Source: Conus ventricosus (lineage: Eukaryota; Mollusca; Gastropoda; Neogastropoda; Conidae). From it: a stretch of DNA of 64,000 bases. Position 1 is the stretch's first letter. Each line of letters begins with the position of its first letter. The notes under the pieces are model-generated. The model was not told the DNA's origin and ran no database searches. It saw nothing but the letters and a program-made list of their open reading frames with translations. The DNA is taken from the NCBI GenBank assembly GCA_018398815.1, contig CM031620.1, positions 67,378,362 through 67,442,361 of the forward strand. The letters are read 5' to 3'. The translations under genes and the position numbers were made by a program. Positions 22,612-36,200 of this stretch are shown one piece after another.

Positions 22612-25600
22612 AGAGACAGCTTAAACAGATCCACATATGTAGTATTTCCTCAGAAGCAAAACGACTTGTGTCTTTGTCATTCTTTCTGATTAACTGTTCC
22701 CTGCATAATCTGAGCATGTTTAATAAAATTAGCTGTGAAGAAAGTATGTGTTCCAGCTTTTTGTTTGCTTGCTTGTTGAGCTGATCTAAAAAAATAAATT
22801 TTTGTCAATGCAAACTGTGGTTGCTTTAACTTGATCTCAACGGTTTTGTCATTCTTTAAGCTGTCATTCAAATAATCTAACTGCAATGTAACTCTGCTAG
22901 TTGCACTGGATATCAAATCAAGAAAAGCATCAAAACAAACCATCAAAGTCACCAAATAGACATCAATTTCAGAAAATGGAAGTTAATAAATTTACAGACA
23001 AGGCAGATAACCATGGGAAATGCATGTGTGCGCTTGAAAAAAAAATCCAACTACACTGCAACAGTACAATCTGCTCACTTGCTTTCTCTGCATATATGTG
23101 AGTGTATGAGAGTGCATGAACATGTGTGTGTGTGCGTGTATACAGAGAGAAAGACAGCAAGCAACAGACCCACACACAAACACTTGTAGAGGAAAGAGGG
23201 AAAAAATATCTTCAAACATTTACTTTATCCAACAAGTATATCTGCTTAACAATTCATCATTCAATAGTTCTACTATAATGCGTGCACGCGCATGCACACA
23301 CACACGTACATATACACACACATAATCCCTTTAAGGGCTATTCTGTTACTTTGTGAAGACCCTAAGGCAGTTGTACTATAGAACCTGATATGTGTGAGAG
23401 TGCAAACTGAGAGAAATAGAAAAGCAGTGCATGTTCACTAATCTGGAAAACATTTTGTGATTGCTCAAAGCTCTCTCTACCCCATCAGATGTACAACCTA
23501 AGGCAAAACACCAGAATTTTACACAGTTTCCCCTTGAAGTGTGCTTCCTCTGAAAGGTGGCCTCAAACATTCACTAAGCTGTACATATTTCAGTCAGAAC
23601 ATTCACAAAAGGGGCTGGGAACAAGAGATAAGGTTATGATGTGGAAGACCAACAACGAACACTGCTGCACAACCCATGTGGACAGCACTGATGCTCTCGA
23701 CAGACTTCTCTCACAGCTACACAATCACTGCAGGTGCCATGTTCTCCTGTTCATACTTTCACCGCTCAGCTAAGCGCACAGTCTTACTGGCTTTGTGTGT
23801 CCTCCCCTCTCCAAGCTTTCCAGCAAGTCATCCACCTGTATCCACTACACCACACTCAGCTACAACTGGGAGCTGTTTGGGGCGATTTCCTTGCCAGCCA
23901 TCCACAAATACATCCTTACAGCAATACTTTCTCATGTACACGTACAGCTTGGAATTTATGGGTCTCAGATCACTGCTGTTGCACTGACAAACTGGTCACA
24001 GGCCTGGTGGCAGGCACAGAAAACACATGGCTCCATGCATACACCCCACATGTCATGTCCTTATAAACCTGTGCACACTGTCATAGTAACCAATGTCCGA
24101 GTTTAGACGAGATCATCATGAAAATCATGAGAAGGCAAACTGAACTAGCCTCACACAGAACAAGTTTGTAAAACTCTACACATGATGCATTGTCTAGTAC
24201 GGTCTGTGAATGCTTCCAGGTTAGTTATATCGAAGTTGAAGAAAGTGAGAGGTTAGCTGTACCAAAATTATGGGAAGTAAGAGACTAGCTGTATAATAGT
24301 CGCCCTCATTTCAACCAGAGCTCACGACACAAAAGAATGTGACAGACCAAACAAAATCCCCTCAGTATAACAGGCTTTCCTTACAATGACCTTTGACACT
24401 ACCAGCTGTGACTGTGTGTGTACCATAGTCATGAACAGACACTATTCATGTGTGTAATGCATATGCACACTGAATGCTACAGGGAACAAAAAACAAACAA
24501 AAAACACATGCACTTGGAGAAAAAAAAAGTGTACCAATGACACTGCTATGATCTTTGTGGACTGGGAAGGAGGATGGAAAAATGTTTTCAGTCCTTTGAA
24601 TGCAGGCCCCGTTTCCCTCAGCTCTCTGTTGAGCACATTGTTTATTCATCTTGTTCTCAACATCATATTTTTCCTCCATTAACATCTTATTTTTCCTCCA
24701 TTTGCCTGCCTGCACCACATTTGACTTTACTTCCAAAATCTCATTTGGCACCTAAGTGAAAGTGCTGAAGACTGAAAGAGAGTAAACGGAAGGTTTACAG
24801 CCACCTAAGCCACCATCAAGTGCTTTATGAAGATCTTTGGGACAGAGAAGAGCACTTATCTTCATATCATAGTCTCTATCACCTGCAACATGCAACCAAT
24901 GCTTTCTGACACACAGGTAATGTGAGGTCTGCACAACATGTCCATCACAATTAAAAATCTGTCCACACAAGAACATGAGTCAATCAGCGCTCTATGGTAC
25001 CCATCCAAACACAGCATACGGTTATTTATAATATAGAAGGCAAGGTGTGTATACTGTTTGCTATCTTGCATTCTCTTTGACAATCACACATTTCTACAAG
25101 CATATACATGCAAACTTTAAAAAATACACGCTGAATACATCCATGAACCACACATCACACCTGTAATACACTCTAATTTAATGTCATACTGACACTAAGA
25201 GAAAAACAAAGGCATTTGCATCGAGTCTGATTGTTCTCAGTGGAACCTGAAGAGGGAAAATGACTTTTTTTGCCCAAAATGCACTCGAAAGAGTCAACAC
25301 AACCTGCTGAAGGAAACTCATTTGATTTTCCATAATTTAGAAGAAAATAGACTAAAAAAAAAATTAGACACACACTTAAAGGGGTAAAACATTTTCAAAA
25401 CCGATAATACAAGTTGTCTAACGCTTTGCTAGTCACCTGAACGCAGAAAAAAAAACCAAGAACAGTGAGAAAATGGCATCAAAAGGCACAACAAACAAAA
25501 AGAACAGAGAGAAAATGACACCAATGGAAACAAAGTGCCTAACGCCAATGAGGCAAACAGTAATCCATCCCCGAGGACAATGCAACCAAGCTACAACAGC

Positions 25601-25744
25601 TGGAAAGAGATAATGCCGCTGTTCTCTTACACATCAAATCATATCCAATCAATCAGAAGAGGCATTATAAGTGTTTGGGCTGTGATGGTCTGTATCATTT
25701 GTATGAGGCAGGTTCTGAGCTGATCACATCATAACTCTGCATTG

Positions 25745-25985
25745 ACATAGCACAAGCCTGTGTGAGTATGCCCCGCTATCCAAAGGGCACACAGCCCTGA
25801 TATGGCCCTTTGCGGTCGGCTGGGCTATAAGCAACATTATCTATCTATCCAAAGGGCACAAAGTCAGAGCACAAGCCTGTGTGAGTATGCCCCGCTATCC
25901 AAAGGGAACATAATGCACTCTGCACTGACAGAGCACAAGCCTGTGTGAGTATGCCCCACTATCCAAAGGGAACAAAGTCCTCGCA
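25745..25985. repeat. Three tandem units of about 62 bp, one interrupted
   Basis: GCACAAGCCTGTGTGAGTAT GCCCCGCTATCCAAAGGG occurs at about 25749, 25869 and 25931. The last two are 62 bp apart. The first interval is lengthened by a small retroposed insertion. Confidence 0.75.
25792..25844 (+). mobile_element. 53-bp truncated copy of the short dispersed repeat
   Basis: CAGCCCTGATATGGCCCTTT GCGGTCGGCTGGGCTATAAG plus a TATCTAT tail, flanked by the 16-bp duplication CTATCCAAAGGGCACA (25776-25791 and 25845-25860). This is the complement of the repeats at 15.9, 18.8 and 50.8 kb. The long direct repeat and simple-sequence tail indicate insertion by retrotransposition with strong 5' truncation. Confidence 0.7.
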
Positions 25986-28900
25986 TTCAGCACGGAGGCA
26001 TATTGATGATATGGGAAAAGTACTTCACCACACATGACATGGAATTTCCTGGCAATACTAGTGAGAAACGGTGACCCAGCGATATAGACATCCTGTGTAT
26101 TCAAATAACAAATTGTATACACACACCCACACACAAATTCTTCATTTAAAAAGAAAAAAAAAGGATCATGGGGACAGGAAGGTGAAGGGAGGAGATGAGA
26201 TGGAACCATGACGATGATTAACAAGACACACACACAAAAACAAAATTAACACCCCTTCTCAAAACAAAAAAAAAAACACGTTTTTCCATTAAGAAAAAGT
26301 TGCTGTATCATCCTTAGTCCCCCAAAAACTCACTTAACAACTGATGAATAATAGAAGCGTCCACATTTACCGACTTCTCTTTACCATCTTACCTGCACAT
26401 TGAATTGGAAGCTGTTGCAAGAACTGGAGTCTGCCACCCCCTCTTCCCATCATCACCACTATTACTTACCCATATGATTGTTGGTCTCCCCACCCCACCC
26501 CCATCCTCTCCTTTTTGTGTTATCTTTGTATTTCTTCCCCCCCCCCCCCCCCTTTCATTATTCTACCTTCCATATGGCCCACTGGGTGAACGACATGCTT
26601 GTGCCATATCCCATCCATGTGGGTCACCAAACTTCAAGCCCTCTCTACTCATGCTAAATACAGATAACACACACACACACACCAGCCACTGAACATGTGA
26701 TTCCCCAGTCAATTAGACTTAACTCCACCTGAAAAAGCATTGGAAATGCAACTCAGCCATTGGCTCATATCCAATCTTTAGCCTTGACTGACAAGGGTGT
26801 CTGGTACTAACTAGCCAACAGGATTCCATTCTGCTGCAGTTGGGTGTAGCTGGTCATGTATAATTGATGTCAATGAATCAGCTGTCTGATGGAAGGGCAC
26901 TCCCATCTTTAGTTTGCTGAAAAAAATCTTTTAAATGAGAATTATGAGAAACGTATTTCCTTCTGTAGAGAGGCGATACAGAGACTGATACAAGATACGT
27001 ATGCAAGGCAGTCATGGGACTGAATTACTTTTGAAGACATCTTTCCATTTTCTAGATTTCTCTCTCCGAGTATCTCTGACCAAAACTAAATCAGCTCCTT
27101 GTCTGACAATTTTGTACAGACATTTACTTCTTTTTTTTTTTTCTTGAAAATTCCACCACCCATCAATGCAAGCAACAAAGATGTGGAGCTTCAGGGTAGA
27201 AGCACTGGCACAAAGTTATGTGATTTGGGTTCTCAATGGGATAAAATACTATATTCATTATTCACCATGTTTTCCCCTTCCTGCCTCACTGCAAGATCTA
27301 CTTGCAAACCAAATACACTAAGATATTATCTGTATTTTCATCCTAATATTTGTGTTCAGTGTAACATCTTTAAGACCTCACATATATGTTGTGTCTGTGC
27401 ATTCATTCTGCAATAATGTTTGCTAAAGTCAGGTAATGGTATATGTGCGAAGCTTAGAGCTTCCATTTCCAAGAGAAGTTTTCTCATTTGTGCTTTGTCT
27501 CTTTTCATATATATATATATCTATATTTATATGAAAACATGTTTCGCTTTTAGGTGAACATGAACTGCATCACCTATTGCTTTGGAATCCTGTATCTCTG
27601 TTACAGTATGCAAGCAAAAGGTACTCTCAAACTGTATTACTAGTACAGCAAGTATCTGGAAATGGATCAACAGTAAAATGCCAGCACTGGTAAAGCATGG
27701 TTAACAACCTTCAGGTGTACAAACTGAACACCCACCATGCGGAGTGGGGTAATCCTGAGTTCTGTCTCAAAGCATTCACTGCTTTGCCAAACTGTCCAAT
27801 CTTAGAGAACATGCCATCTTCCAGAATGTGTCATTTCAGGCATGAACAATGCATTTTACTTATAAACATGTCATTCCACAGATTCATTATCAAAACAAAT
27901 TTACCCAGATACTTTTTTGATATCAGGGATGTCTTTCTCAGCAAACTAGGGATTCCAGATTTTTTGGTTAGATGGATAATCCTGGAAAAATACAGGATGA
28001 TTTGCATCTCCATGGAGTAAGGCATGATAAGCCACTGCAACAATCTGGCCTGTGAGATTCTGCTGGCCAGAAAGTAAACCTTTCACTGTGGACTTGATGA
28101 AAGCAAGTGGATCAGAGACTTCCAAAAGGAAAGACAGTAACTATACTTTGTGCTGTGGTCCATGCCTAACTGACTCAGCTGAAAAAAGAGATCCTGTCCC
28201 ACATGCCCAATCCCATCCAAGGAGACTACAGTCTCTCACAGACCACCAAACCCATTATGTACAGTAAAGAGGTTAAATTCACACAAGTTTTTAATCTCCT
28301 CCACATAGCTATAACAATCCTGATGTAAGAATAACAAAAACAGCAGAGACATTCAATAACACAGCGGAGAATCCCACAACTTCAAAATGGTCAGAACATA
28401 CAAGACTCAAAATATCCACAGCCAAACCAGCTGAGCATAGATGTGCATCTCTGTAGCAAGTTCGTCATAATTATATTATCCGCTCATTTGTTCACTCAAC
28501 CGACAAATTTAAAGCAGGAAACACAAAGATTCATAATCCCTGGAACTGTCATCAAATGATTCATCCTAAAAGCAAGCACCAGAACTTCCGAAAGAAGAGG
28601 GGAACAAAGATGAGAATCGGCAGCTGGGGAAAGGGTCATTGGCATCAGTTTCCAGCCTTATTCCCAATGTGTCTACGCATAAACAGACAAAAGTTTTAAG
28701 AACAGACCTCCCAGGGAAAAAAAATCAATGGTTACCTTTTTGTGCTTGCCTTTTTGTTTTCACATACATGGTGTATACAAAAATCAAACTTCATTTTCTG
28801 CAACATGCTCAGATACGAAGAGAAGAGACACTTTCCAAGGTAGTGCCAGCAATCGCTACATGAAAACAAAGGGGAACAACTGGTGTAACCATGATCACCA

Positions 28901-29279
28901 ACCAAGATACATGCATGTTCACCACAAAAGGATCACAGGTGTTTCTGAAGTAAGACGAGTCCTTGTATAGCCAGTTCCCATGACTTCACCACACACTCTA
29001 TCTTTATAGGATTTCTGAAACTACATCTGCGCTCTTTTCTTCATTGAACGTGAACAAAAGGTTTTCATTGTTGAACAGTGTAGAAACTTTTCTCCCATAA
29101 CATTCCCCACCATTTCACTTCCAACTACCCCACCACCATCCCCAAAAGCACATTGCTAAAAGTATAATTTTAGAATACCTACCTGTCCAGACATGAGAAT
29201 TTCACCCTAGTTGATCAAGATATCCCCACAAAATTTGGGAGAGAACAGAGCAAATCAGTTTCTGCTTCGTTATTCCCAA

Positions 29280-29570
29280 ACCGTTTTCAGAGACATCCTG
29301 ACTGACAAGGCAGCCGTAGCTGAATCCTCTAAACAGACAGTTACAGACATTCTCTTCAAACTCTGAGACCATGTTCTGATGGCCTGAAAGACTGCCCAGA
29401 CCTCCACAATGTTCATGTCATCCTCTGTCTCCTAAGAGAACTTAATCCTTCTGCCTTCTTGAAATCAAGGATACAAATACATTCCCGAGGAGCTCGCATC
29501 TGCACAGACGGTGGTGTATGGAAACCAAGGAGGCAGAAGAGGAACCCTGACTTCAATCAAGAGAATCCAT
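29280..29570 (-). mobile_element. Decayed DIRS-like RNase H segment
   Basis: Minus-strand translation gives CADASSSG, resembling the TDAS..GWG strand of retroelement RNase H, then NIVEVWAVFQAIRTW, resembling the block [16 protein letters not shown] of the DIRS-like element at 38 kb. The order and spacing match. Stops are frequent and the limits are uncertain. Confidence 0.4.
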
Positions 29571-30041
29571 CCAAGGTAGAAAATTATCATGAAATCCTAA
29601 CTCATGAACAGGAAAATGTCCTACTCTGCTAGGGACTGGTTTAATGAATCGATCAGTCCTCTAAAGAAGGGAGACAACCCAGAAGGAAGAGTCCACTGGG
29701 GTTGAAGCAAGGCCAATCATGGTCCGAGTGCATCTGGGAGAAGCAGACCCAGACCAGCATGGAGAGCTGGCCAAATCCATGATCTCTCTGACATTGGGAT
29801 CGGGTAGAAGAATGAGACTGGTGTTCATAAAACAGTGAATCCTGACATTAACAAAGAAAAATCCCTTTGACAGCCATTGTCCACTTTCTCCAACTTCACA
29901 ATAAATCCAGAGCTAGAGTCTGTATGAGGATCCACTGGTCCCTGGAAAAAAATGTGGCAATCTTATATTTCTGTCGCTGGTCCTAAAGATAGTCTGAGGC
30001 CAGAGGGAAAAAAATTTACTGACACACATATATACAGAGAA

Positions 30042-30073
<32 letters not shown>

Positions 30074-31222
30074 CTAGACAGGGCTGGTGGGCAACACAGT
30101 CCAAAAATCATATTAAAATTGAGATACAAGTTGAAATCAATTTGACATGACTGACTGAAGCTGGTGACACAGGGAAGCAGTACGGCTGGTGAAGCAAATA
30201 GTTGTACAGCTGCCAACCCTTCCGGGTTAAAAGTTCGGAATCAGACGGCAATGAGGGAATTTTGCCTTTTAATTGAAGGCGTTATCAACCTCAACTGCTT
30301 GAATTCATTAATATGGGGTTCACAAATTGCACCTATTGCAATTTGTCGTCAGGTTTCATAGAACATTACTTGGAGTAGTTCGATTCTATTTGACACGTTA
30401 ACATCCCATTCCAAAAATGACCAGTACAAAACCTTTTTTTTTCCCCAAAAGTTTTCCCCACCAAAACTGGGATTTCAGGAACGATTCATAAAATATGGAA
30501 CATCCTGAAAAAATCTGCACAACTGACAGCTACACACCAGATTTTCACTACGACTGATTTCAACACAACAGACTTTGACTGTATCGCACATCTCAGATGA
30601 CCGATTTTAAATCAGGCAATGCCAGTCCTGACAGATGTTCTTCTAAGCCACAGAATTGATCTACTCACACGCAAACACACGCAAGCACGAGCGCGCGCAC
30701 ACACACAGAGCAGGACTTAAGCTGAAGTAGTATCTCACGTCAGGCATCTTTACCTTGTTTCAAATAATCTACCTATTCATACTCTCCAAACATGACATCA
30801 TTTAATTAACTGCTATCTCAATTAAAATCGCTTTCACCTGTTCTCGTCAACCTGCATGGACACACCATGTCTGGAATAACCAGCATGCTTAGTTCCATAC
30901 ACAACCAGCCCATACTTGACACGTAGACAATGATTTAGACAGGAAAAAAACGCAGAAACGTTGCTGAAGGATGTCATCATCATAAATGAAACAACAACAA
31001 AAATCAGAAGTTAAAAAGTGAATATCAGAAATGAATGGACATCTCTAACCAGTAATAAAAAAAAACTGACAATTCCCAAAACAAAGCCCCAACAACCAAA
31101 AAATTAAAAACAGAAAAAAATGATATTCAGAAAATTAAAAAAAGACTGAAAAGTATGGCTGGCTGTAATGGGAAGAGGAAGGAGCATCTCTGACATTGGC
31201 ACTTCAATCCCAGTCCCATGGC

Positions 31223-31334
31223 TCAATCCTGCAGAGCTGCAAATTTGTTTTCCAGTGACAAGTTGACCCCTCGTCGCTGACCAGGGTTCGATTCTATATC
31301 ACTGGCGCCACTGTCTTCATACTTTTTGCTGCCC
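31223..31334 (-). CDS. cdv3: CDV3 exon 5 (stop codon)
   Basis: The acceptor is TTATGTTACAG. It encodes [36 protein letters not shown] and TGA at 31225-31223. The LENKFAAL end corresponds to the terminal L.NKF..L motif seen in many animal CDV3 proteins. The phase matches exon 4 exactly. Confidence 0.87.
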
Positions 31335-33260
31335 CTGTAACATAAACTGAGCATTTTCAGTTTGAATCACACTGAACAACAATCACAAAATTAAAAATAA
31401 AAACTATTAATAACAGAACTCAAACAAAACCCATTAATTTTGAGACAAAAACAAAGACTTCTTTTTGTATGGATGCTGCTCTTTGTGTGGATACTGGCAG
31501 CAAGGAGAGTTGCATATGTACAAGCAAACTGATCTGACCTGTCTTCAACAAAACAGCCTTTTCAGGCCTGAGATTATGCATGTATGGGCCTGTTAAAGAA
31601 ATGGTGTGAGGCAGACAATTCAATGATAAATAAAGAAAATAAATAGATGCAGCTGAACACTGAGGTTGTCATAAGCTCTTTCCCCGTCTGCTTTCCTATT
31701 TTCTTAATGCTCAGTGGTTCCATGTGTCAAGGGTAAATGCTCATTCACTCTGACAGTTTGGTTTTTGATTCGGTAAACCTGCACTTCATCTTGCTGACCT
31801 CCTCTCTCTAGTATCGTAAGCTACATATCTCCTTCATCATGGCAAGCGATATTGCGGACTTGATGTATTCTTACCTCATTAATGGAGAGACAAAAAAAAA
31901 GTGGGCTATACAAAACCCTGATTTCATTCCTGCAGACTGGAAAACTAGTTCTCACTGCAAGCACATTAGACTTCACACGCCATGTCATCATTGCATGTCA
32001 TTTGTCCTTGACCAGATTGTTCATGGGGCACCATTTAAGAATGCACACGGTGCAAGACTCCCCCTCCCCCCTTTCCTGCTGTAGGAGAGGTTGGTGAGCG
32101 CAAAAACGTATGAGGCGCTGGAGAGAGGACACAGGCACAGGGATGGTGGAGAAATGCAATATTTTGATTAGCTTTCTCATGATGAACTGTGCAACAGACA
32201 ATGGTAGTGACTTTGATATGTTTTAACTGGGCGATGAGAAAAGAGTAAGCCTGAGTGATGACAAGAGATTAAGCTTTTACAGTAGAGGCATAAACAGATG
32301 GTGATGATAATGTATCGAATGCACAGCTCGAAAACATCTTCTTTCTATTTCTATTTCACTTTTCATTCCCTATTTTTAACATCTCAACTGCAATCATTTT
32401 CTCTTACATAGCATACATATTACCTACTAAAGTTTTTCTTTTTATTTTATTTGCTTTTTGATAGTTCAGCACAAACATGTGAAAGTGGGGCACTATGTTA
32501 ATCTAAAAAAAAAAAAATCAGAAAAATATGGCAAGCCCAGGCACCAAGTATGTATGAAAATATTGTAGCGGAAATTGTTTGCTGTACATGTGTTTGTTCT
32601 CTGCTCAGATAATGTTTTCAATGATCATTACGGTCAACACCTGCTTTCCAAAAATTCTGATTCGATCTGTGACATTGATACCAATTGCCCACTTCTACTA
32701 GTTCTAGGTCATGATACAATGTCACTGAAATAAGAAGCAATAGCAAACACACACATAGGCTACATTGCGTTCTGATCCATCTTCAATGATTCAGTGTTGC
32801 ATGTGCTCCCACATAAATCTTGCGCAGTCATGATAAATGGAAAGTCTCGGTCACTCAACATGCTTGACAAGAACTGAAACAGTGTTCTAAAAATGTTTTT
32901 GGCTCAAATAGAAGCACTTTGCAAATGGCAGCCATTTCCGTTTGAGCAGACACCATCTGAACTTTCAAGCTTTCCTGAATTACCCATGCAGGAACAAATA
33001 TGTTAGACCATCCTTCACAGGCTAATGGCAGCTTCAGTTTCATCAAGGTGTCACTGCTGCAGGCTAGTGTGTATGTACTATGCCACATCTGCAAAGCAAT
33101 GAAACAGCAGTGCAACGGAGAAGAGGGTCTCATGGACATGACTGAGCAGATAACCAACACGCACATCCACCAACTAACACTGTCTGTGTTTCTACAGTTG
33201 CTTGTGTGCGAGAGTGTGACCATGTGAGCATGCAAGTGTGTTTTGTGTGTGTGTGTGTGT

Positions 33261-33296
<36 letters not shown>

Positions 33297-36200
33297 GTAA
33301 ATCAGAAGCCGTCATGGAGTGCAACAAGGAAAAAAATTCATCTCTCTACCTGTTTTTATTTCTATTAATGATTTAGACCACTGTTTGGCTGATTACATTT
33401 ACTCTAAGCTTAGATTTGGGACTAAATATTGACAGCATGAATTTAAGAAATCCTGTCCACCTGTAATTTTATTATATGTGATTCATACTATTTCATTTTC
33501 AAACACAAAACCTGGTTTAAGGAGCGCTTTGAATGCATGACTTAATTATTGTAGATTATGAAAGCTTGTAGTAAATGACAGTAACACTAAAGTTGTAGTA
33601 TTCCATTTCAGAAACAATTTCAACACAATATTTGAAACTGTTTGTTCTTTCTAATACCTTGAACATGAGTTTTCTAAAAATGGAAACATTTACAAAGGAA
33701 AGCAAAAAACTGCAAGAGAAAGCACAAAAGGCAATCTTTGCTGCGATTCAAGCTGCCAGACATCAAGATGTACCTGTAAGAATTGTTTTAGAATTATATG
33801 AAACATTTAACTTCCTGTTTTACTGGATGATTGTGGAACTCGAGGAGCTGAAAGTTTGTTTTCGTTGCATGACTACCATGTTGTATGGGGACACTGGTTT
33901 ATTTCTTGTTTCTGTATTGGTTAATAGCAGGATGATACACTTTTGGTGCATGTTGATTTCAAGTGATTCAAACTATTCTTCTACATTACACTCCATTCTT
34001 CATGACCTACAAGTTAACAATGTGTCTCATTCACTATGGACTGAGTTTCAGTTTTGACTTTCTCCACGAGTCACAACTCTCTTCTTGTAAAAATGTGACG
34101 TTAGCTCTTTATGATCATTATAACTGGGAAACTGAGTTAGAGCTAAGCATTAAATGTATTTTGTTAAGAAACTTTTTGGAAATGTTGTGAGCAAGGACAT
34201 TACATAATGTGGTTACCACATATGTTCATCTTCCTGTTAATTAAGGTCCAGTCCAGATGACATAAACCTGAAACTGAGTTCAGCAGATAAAACAGAACTC
34301 CATGTGAAAACTATATTTGTCAAAATTGTGAGATGGGTGCTCTTGGAGATGAACTCCATTTATCTTTGAATGTAAAAAAAAAAAAAAAAAAAAAAAACAC
34401 CACACACACACATAAAAACTCAGATCTTCAAGGAGTATGTCCACCCCAAAATCAACATGAAATCTTTGCAGTTTCTTGTCTGCTGGTAAAAGTCATCGAC
34501 AAAAATCAGCAAATTTGATCCACTTCACTGAAATTATATCATTTTTGGTGTACTGTTTGCTCATTTACTTTTTCGATTTCCATGTTATAGGTTTTTGACA
34601 GATATGCATTCTCACATCCCTAACAAATCTGAGCAAAGACACTTTCCGACTCCGGGTTATTCATGTTTCTGTGTGTTCTGACTCACAGTCTAATGAAATT
34701 TACCTGAAGGAAATTTTCGGCCAGCTACTGCTGGTCTTCATCAGCCCAGACTGACTCTGACTGGTAGTTGTGGTGGATGCTGGTGTCCTCTGAGTTGTCA
34801 TCTCTGGTGGAGTGATTGGTGTTCAGCACACACTTGTAAATAGGGGGCAGGTCATAGCCACAGTCTCTGTTCAAGGTTGGTTTTCTCTCCATGATTTCTA
34901 TTGCTTCTTTCACTTTCCTTTTTGTGAACTGTGTTTCAGCTGCAATTATGGTGGCTTGAAACTTGTTGGTACGGTGGGTTGTTGTTGTCAGATATTCATA
35001 ATATGCAGAAGAAGTTTTGGTAGTGTGTTCATTTAGCCTTGTTTTCAAAGGCTGACCAGTTTCTCCAATATAGTCTTCACTGCACTCCTCACATTCAATG
35101 TGATACACAACACCGCTTTTCTTTTCTCTTAACAAATCTGTGTACATATGTGAGCCTTTCATTTTCTTTTTGATTCATGTGATGTTGGTTAAGCATTATT
35201 GAACTCTTTCCCTCCAACCCTTATTAGGGTCAAAGGATTAATCAAAATTGGAACTTGAATCTTGTGTGTATGCCCCAGCATGTGGGAGTATGCAGCTATG
35301 TATATGATTGTGTGTGCTTATGCATGTACACGTATGGTTACATGTGTGGACTTGCTGTTAAGAGGATATGCCATAACTGATTTTTGATAAACTGAAAAAC
35401 AAACTTTTGGAAGATATGAAATCATGACATTGAAAATTAATGAATAAATAATAAATGTATAGAAAATGAAAAAAATAAATAAACTTTTTAAAATTTGGAG
35501 ATAACTTGTAATGGCAGATAAGGGCAGAAAGACAGTCAAAAAAGTTTACCAACAAAAAACCATAAACATTATCTTACCATGCAGAACCAGCTGATACGGC
35601 TGGCGCTCCACCCAACGTGGGAAAGTCCACTTCGCTCTGGATGTTGGGAGCTTTCTTGTTGCTGCGACGACTGATGGGATTGGCTGCTGCTGTAATGGCC
35701 GCCTGTCGTTGAGCAGGAGGGACATACTTTTTGGGGGCCGTATTCTCTTTCTTCTCTTCTGGTTCAGGAGATGGAGCGGCAGCCGCAACTGAAAGAAAAT
35801 GTATGGGTGAGAGCGTCAACACATCGCCCCAAAGGTATTGCAGCAAACCTTGTGGAAAAGATGTATAATGTAGGGTTCATTCAAGAAACAGACAAATGGA
35901 CGGAGACCGAAACAGCCATTTAAAACATTCAAGGAATGCCACACAAACATATTTCTAGGCCCTATATTACAGTCTGAATTCTTACCTCTGAACTTCTTTG
36001 CATCTTCATATTTTACCTCCCAAAGATATTCTCAGGTTATCTAAAATACACTCTATTCCCATAAACATTGACACTTCTACGTGTCTATACTCCTATGAAG
36101 TAATCATACCCTACACAAGTTATACTCATACTGATGTTTTGGGTAAATTGTGAGGCATTTGAATGGGATTGTGTGACAAACACCACTTTGGCTCTGAGCC

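Larger units (their letters stand above)
20485..31222 (-). other. cdv3: Possible long 3' UTR of the CDV3 gene
   Basis: No coding exon was recognised between the CDV3 stop (31223) and the AATAAA at 20509. Much of the interval is A-rich on the plus strand, hence U-rich in a minus-strand transcript, which fits 3' UTR. Against a single 10.7-kb UTR, it contains a SINE, a decayed DIRS-like RNase H segment and microsatellites, and ATTAAA variants occur nearer the stop (about 30.27 and 30.79 kb). The real end may be much closer to 31.2 kb. Confidence 0.3.

Noticed and set aside
23676..24106. Overlapping plus-strand frames of about 100 residues
   Set aside because: Three overlapping frames without family resemblance, within a likely untranslated region of a minus-strand gene.
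31839..32084. Plus-strand [13 protein letters not shown] frame as a small gene
   Set aside because: Looked protein-like at first, but no family was recognised and no splice or promoter support exists. It lies in a CDV3 intron.
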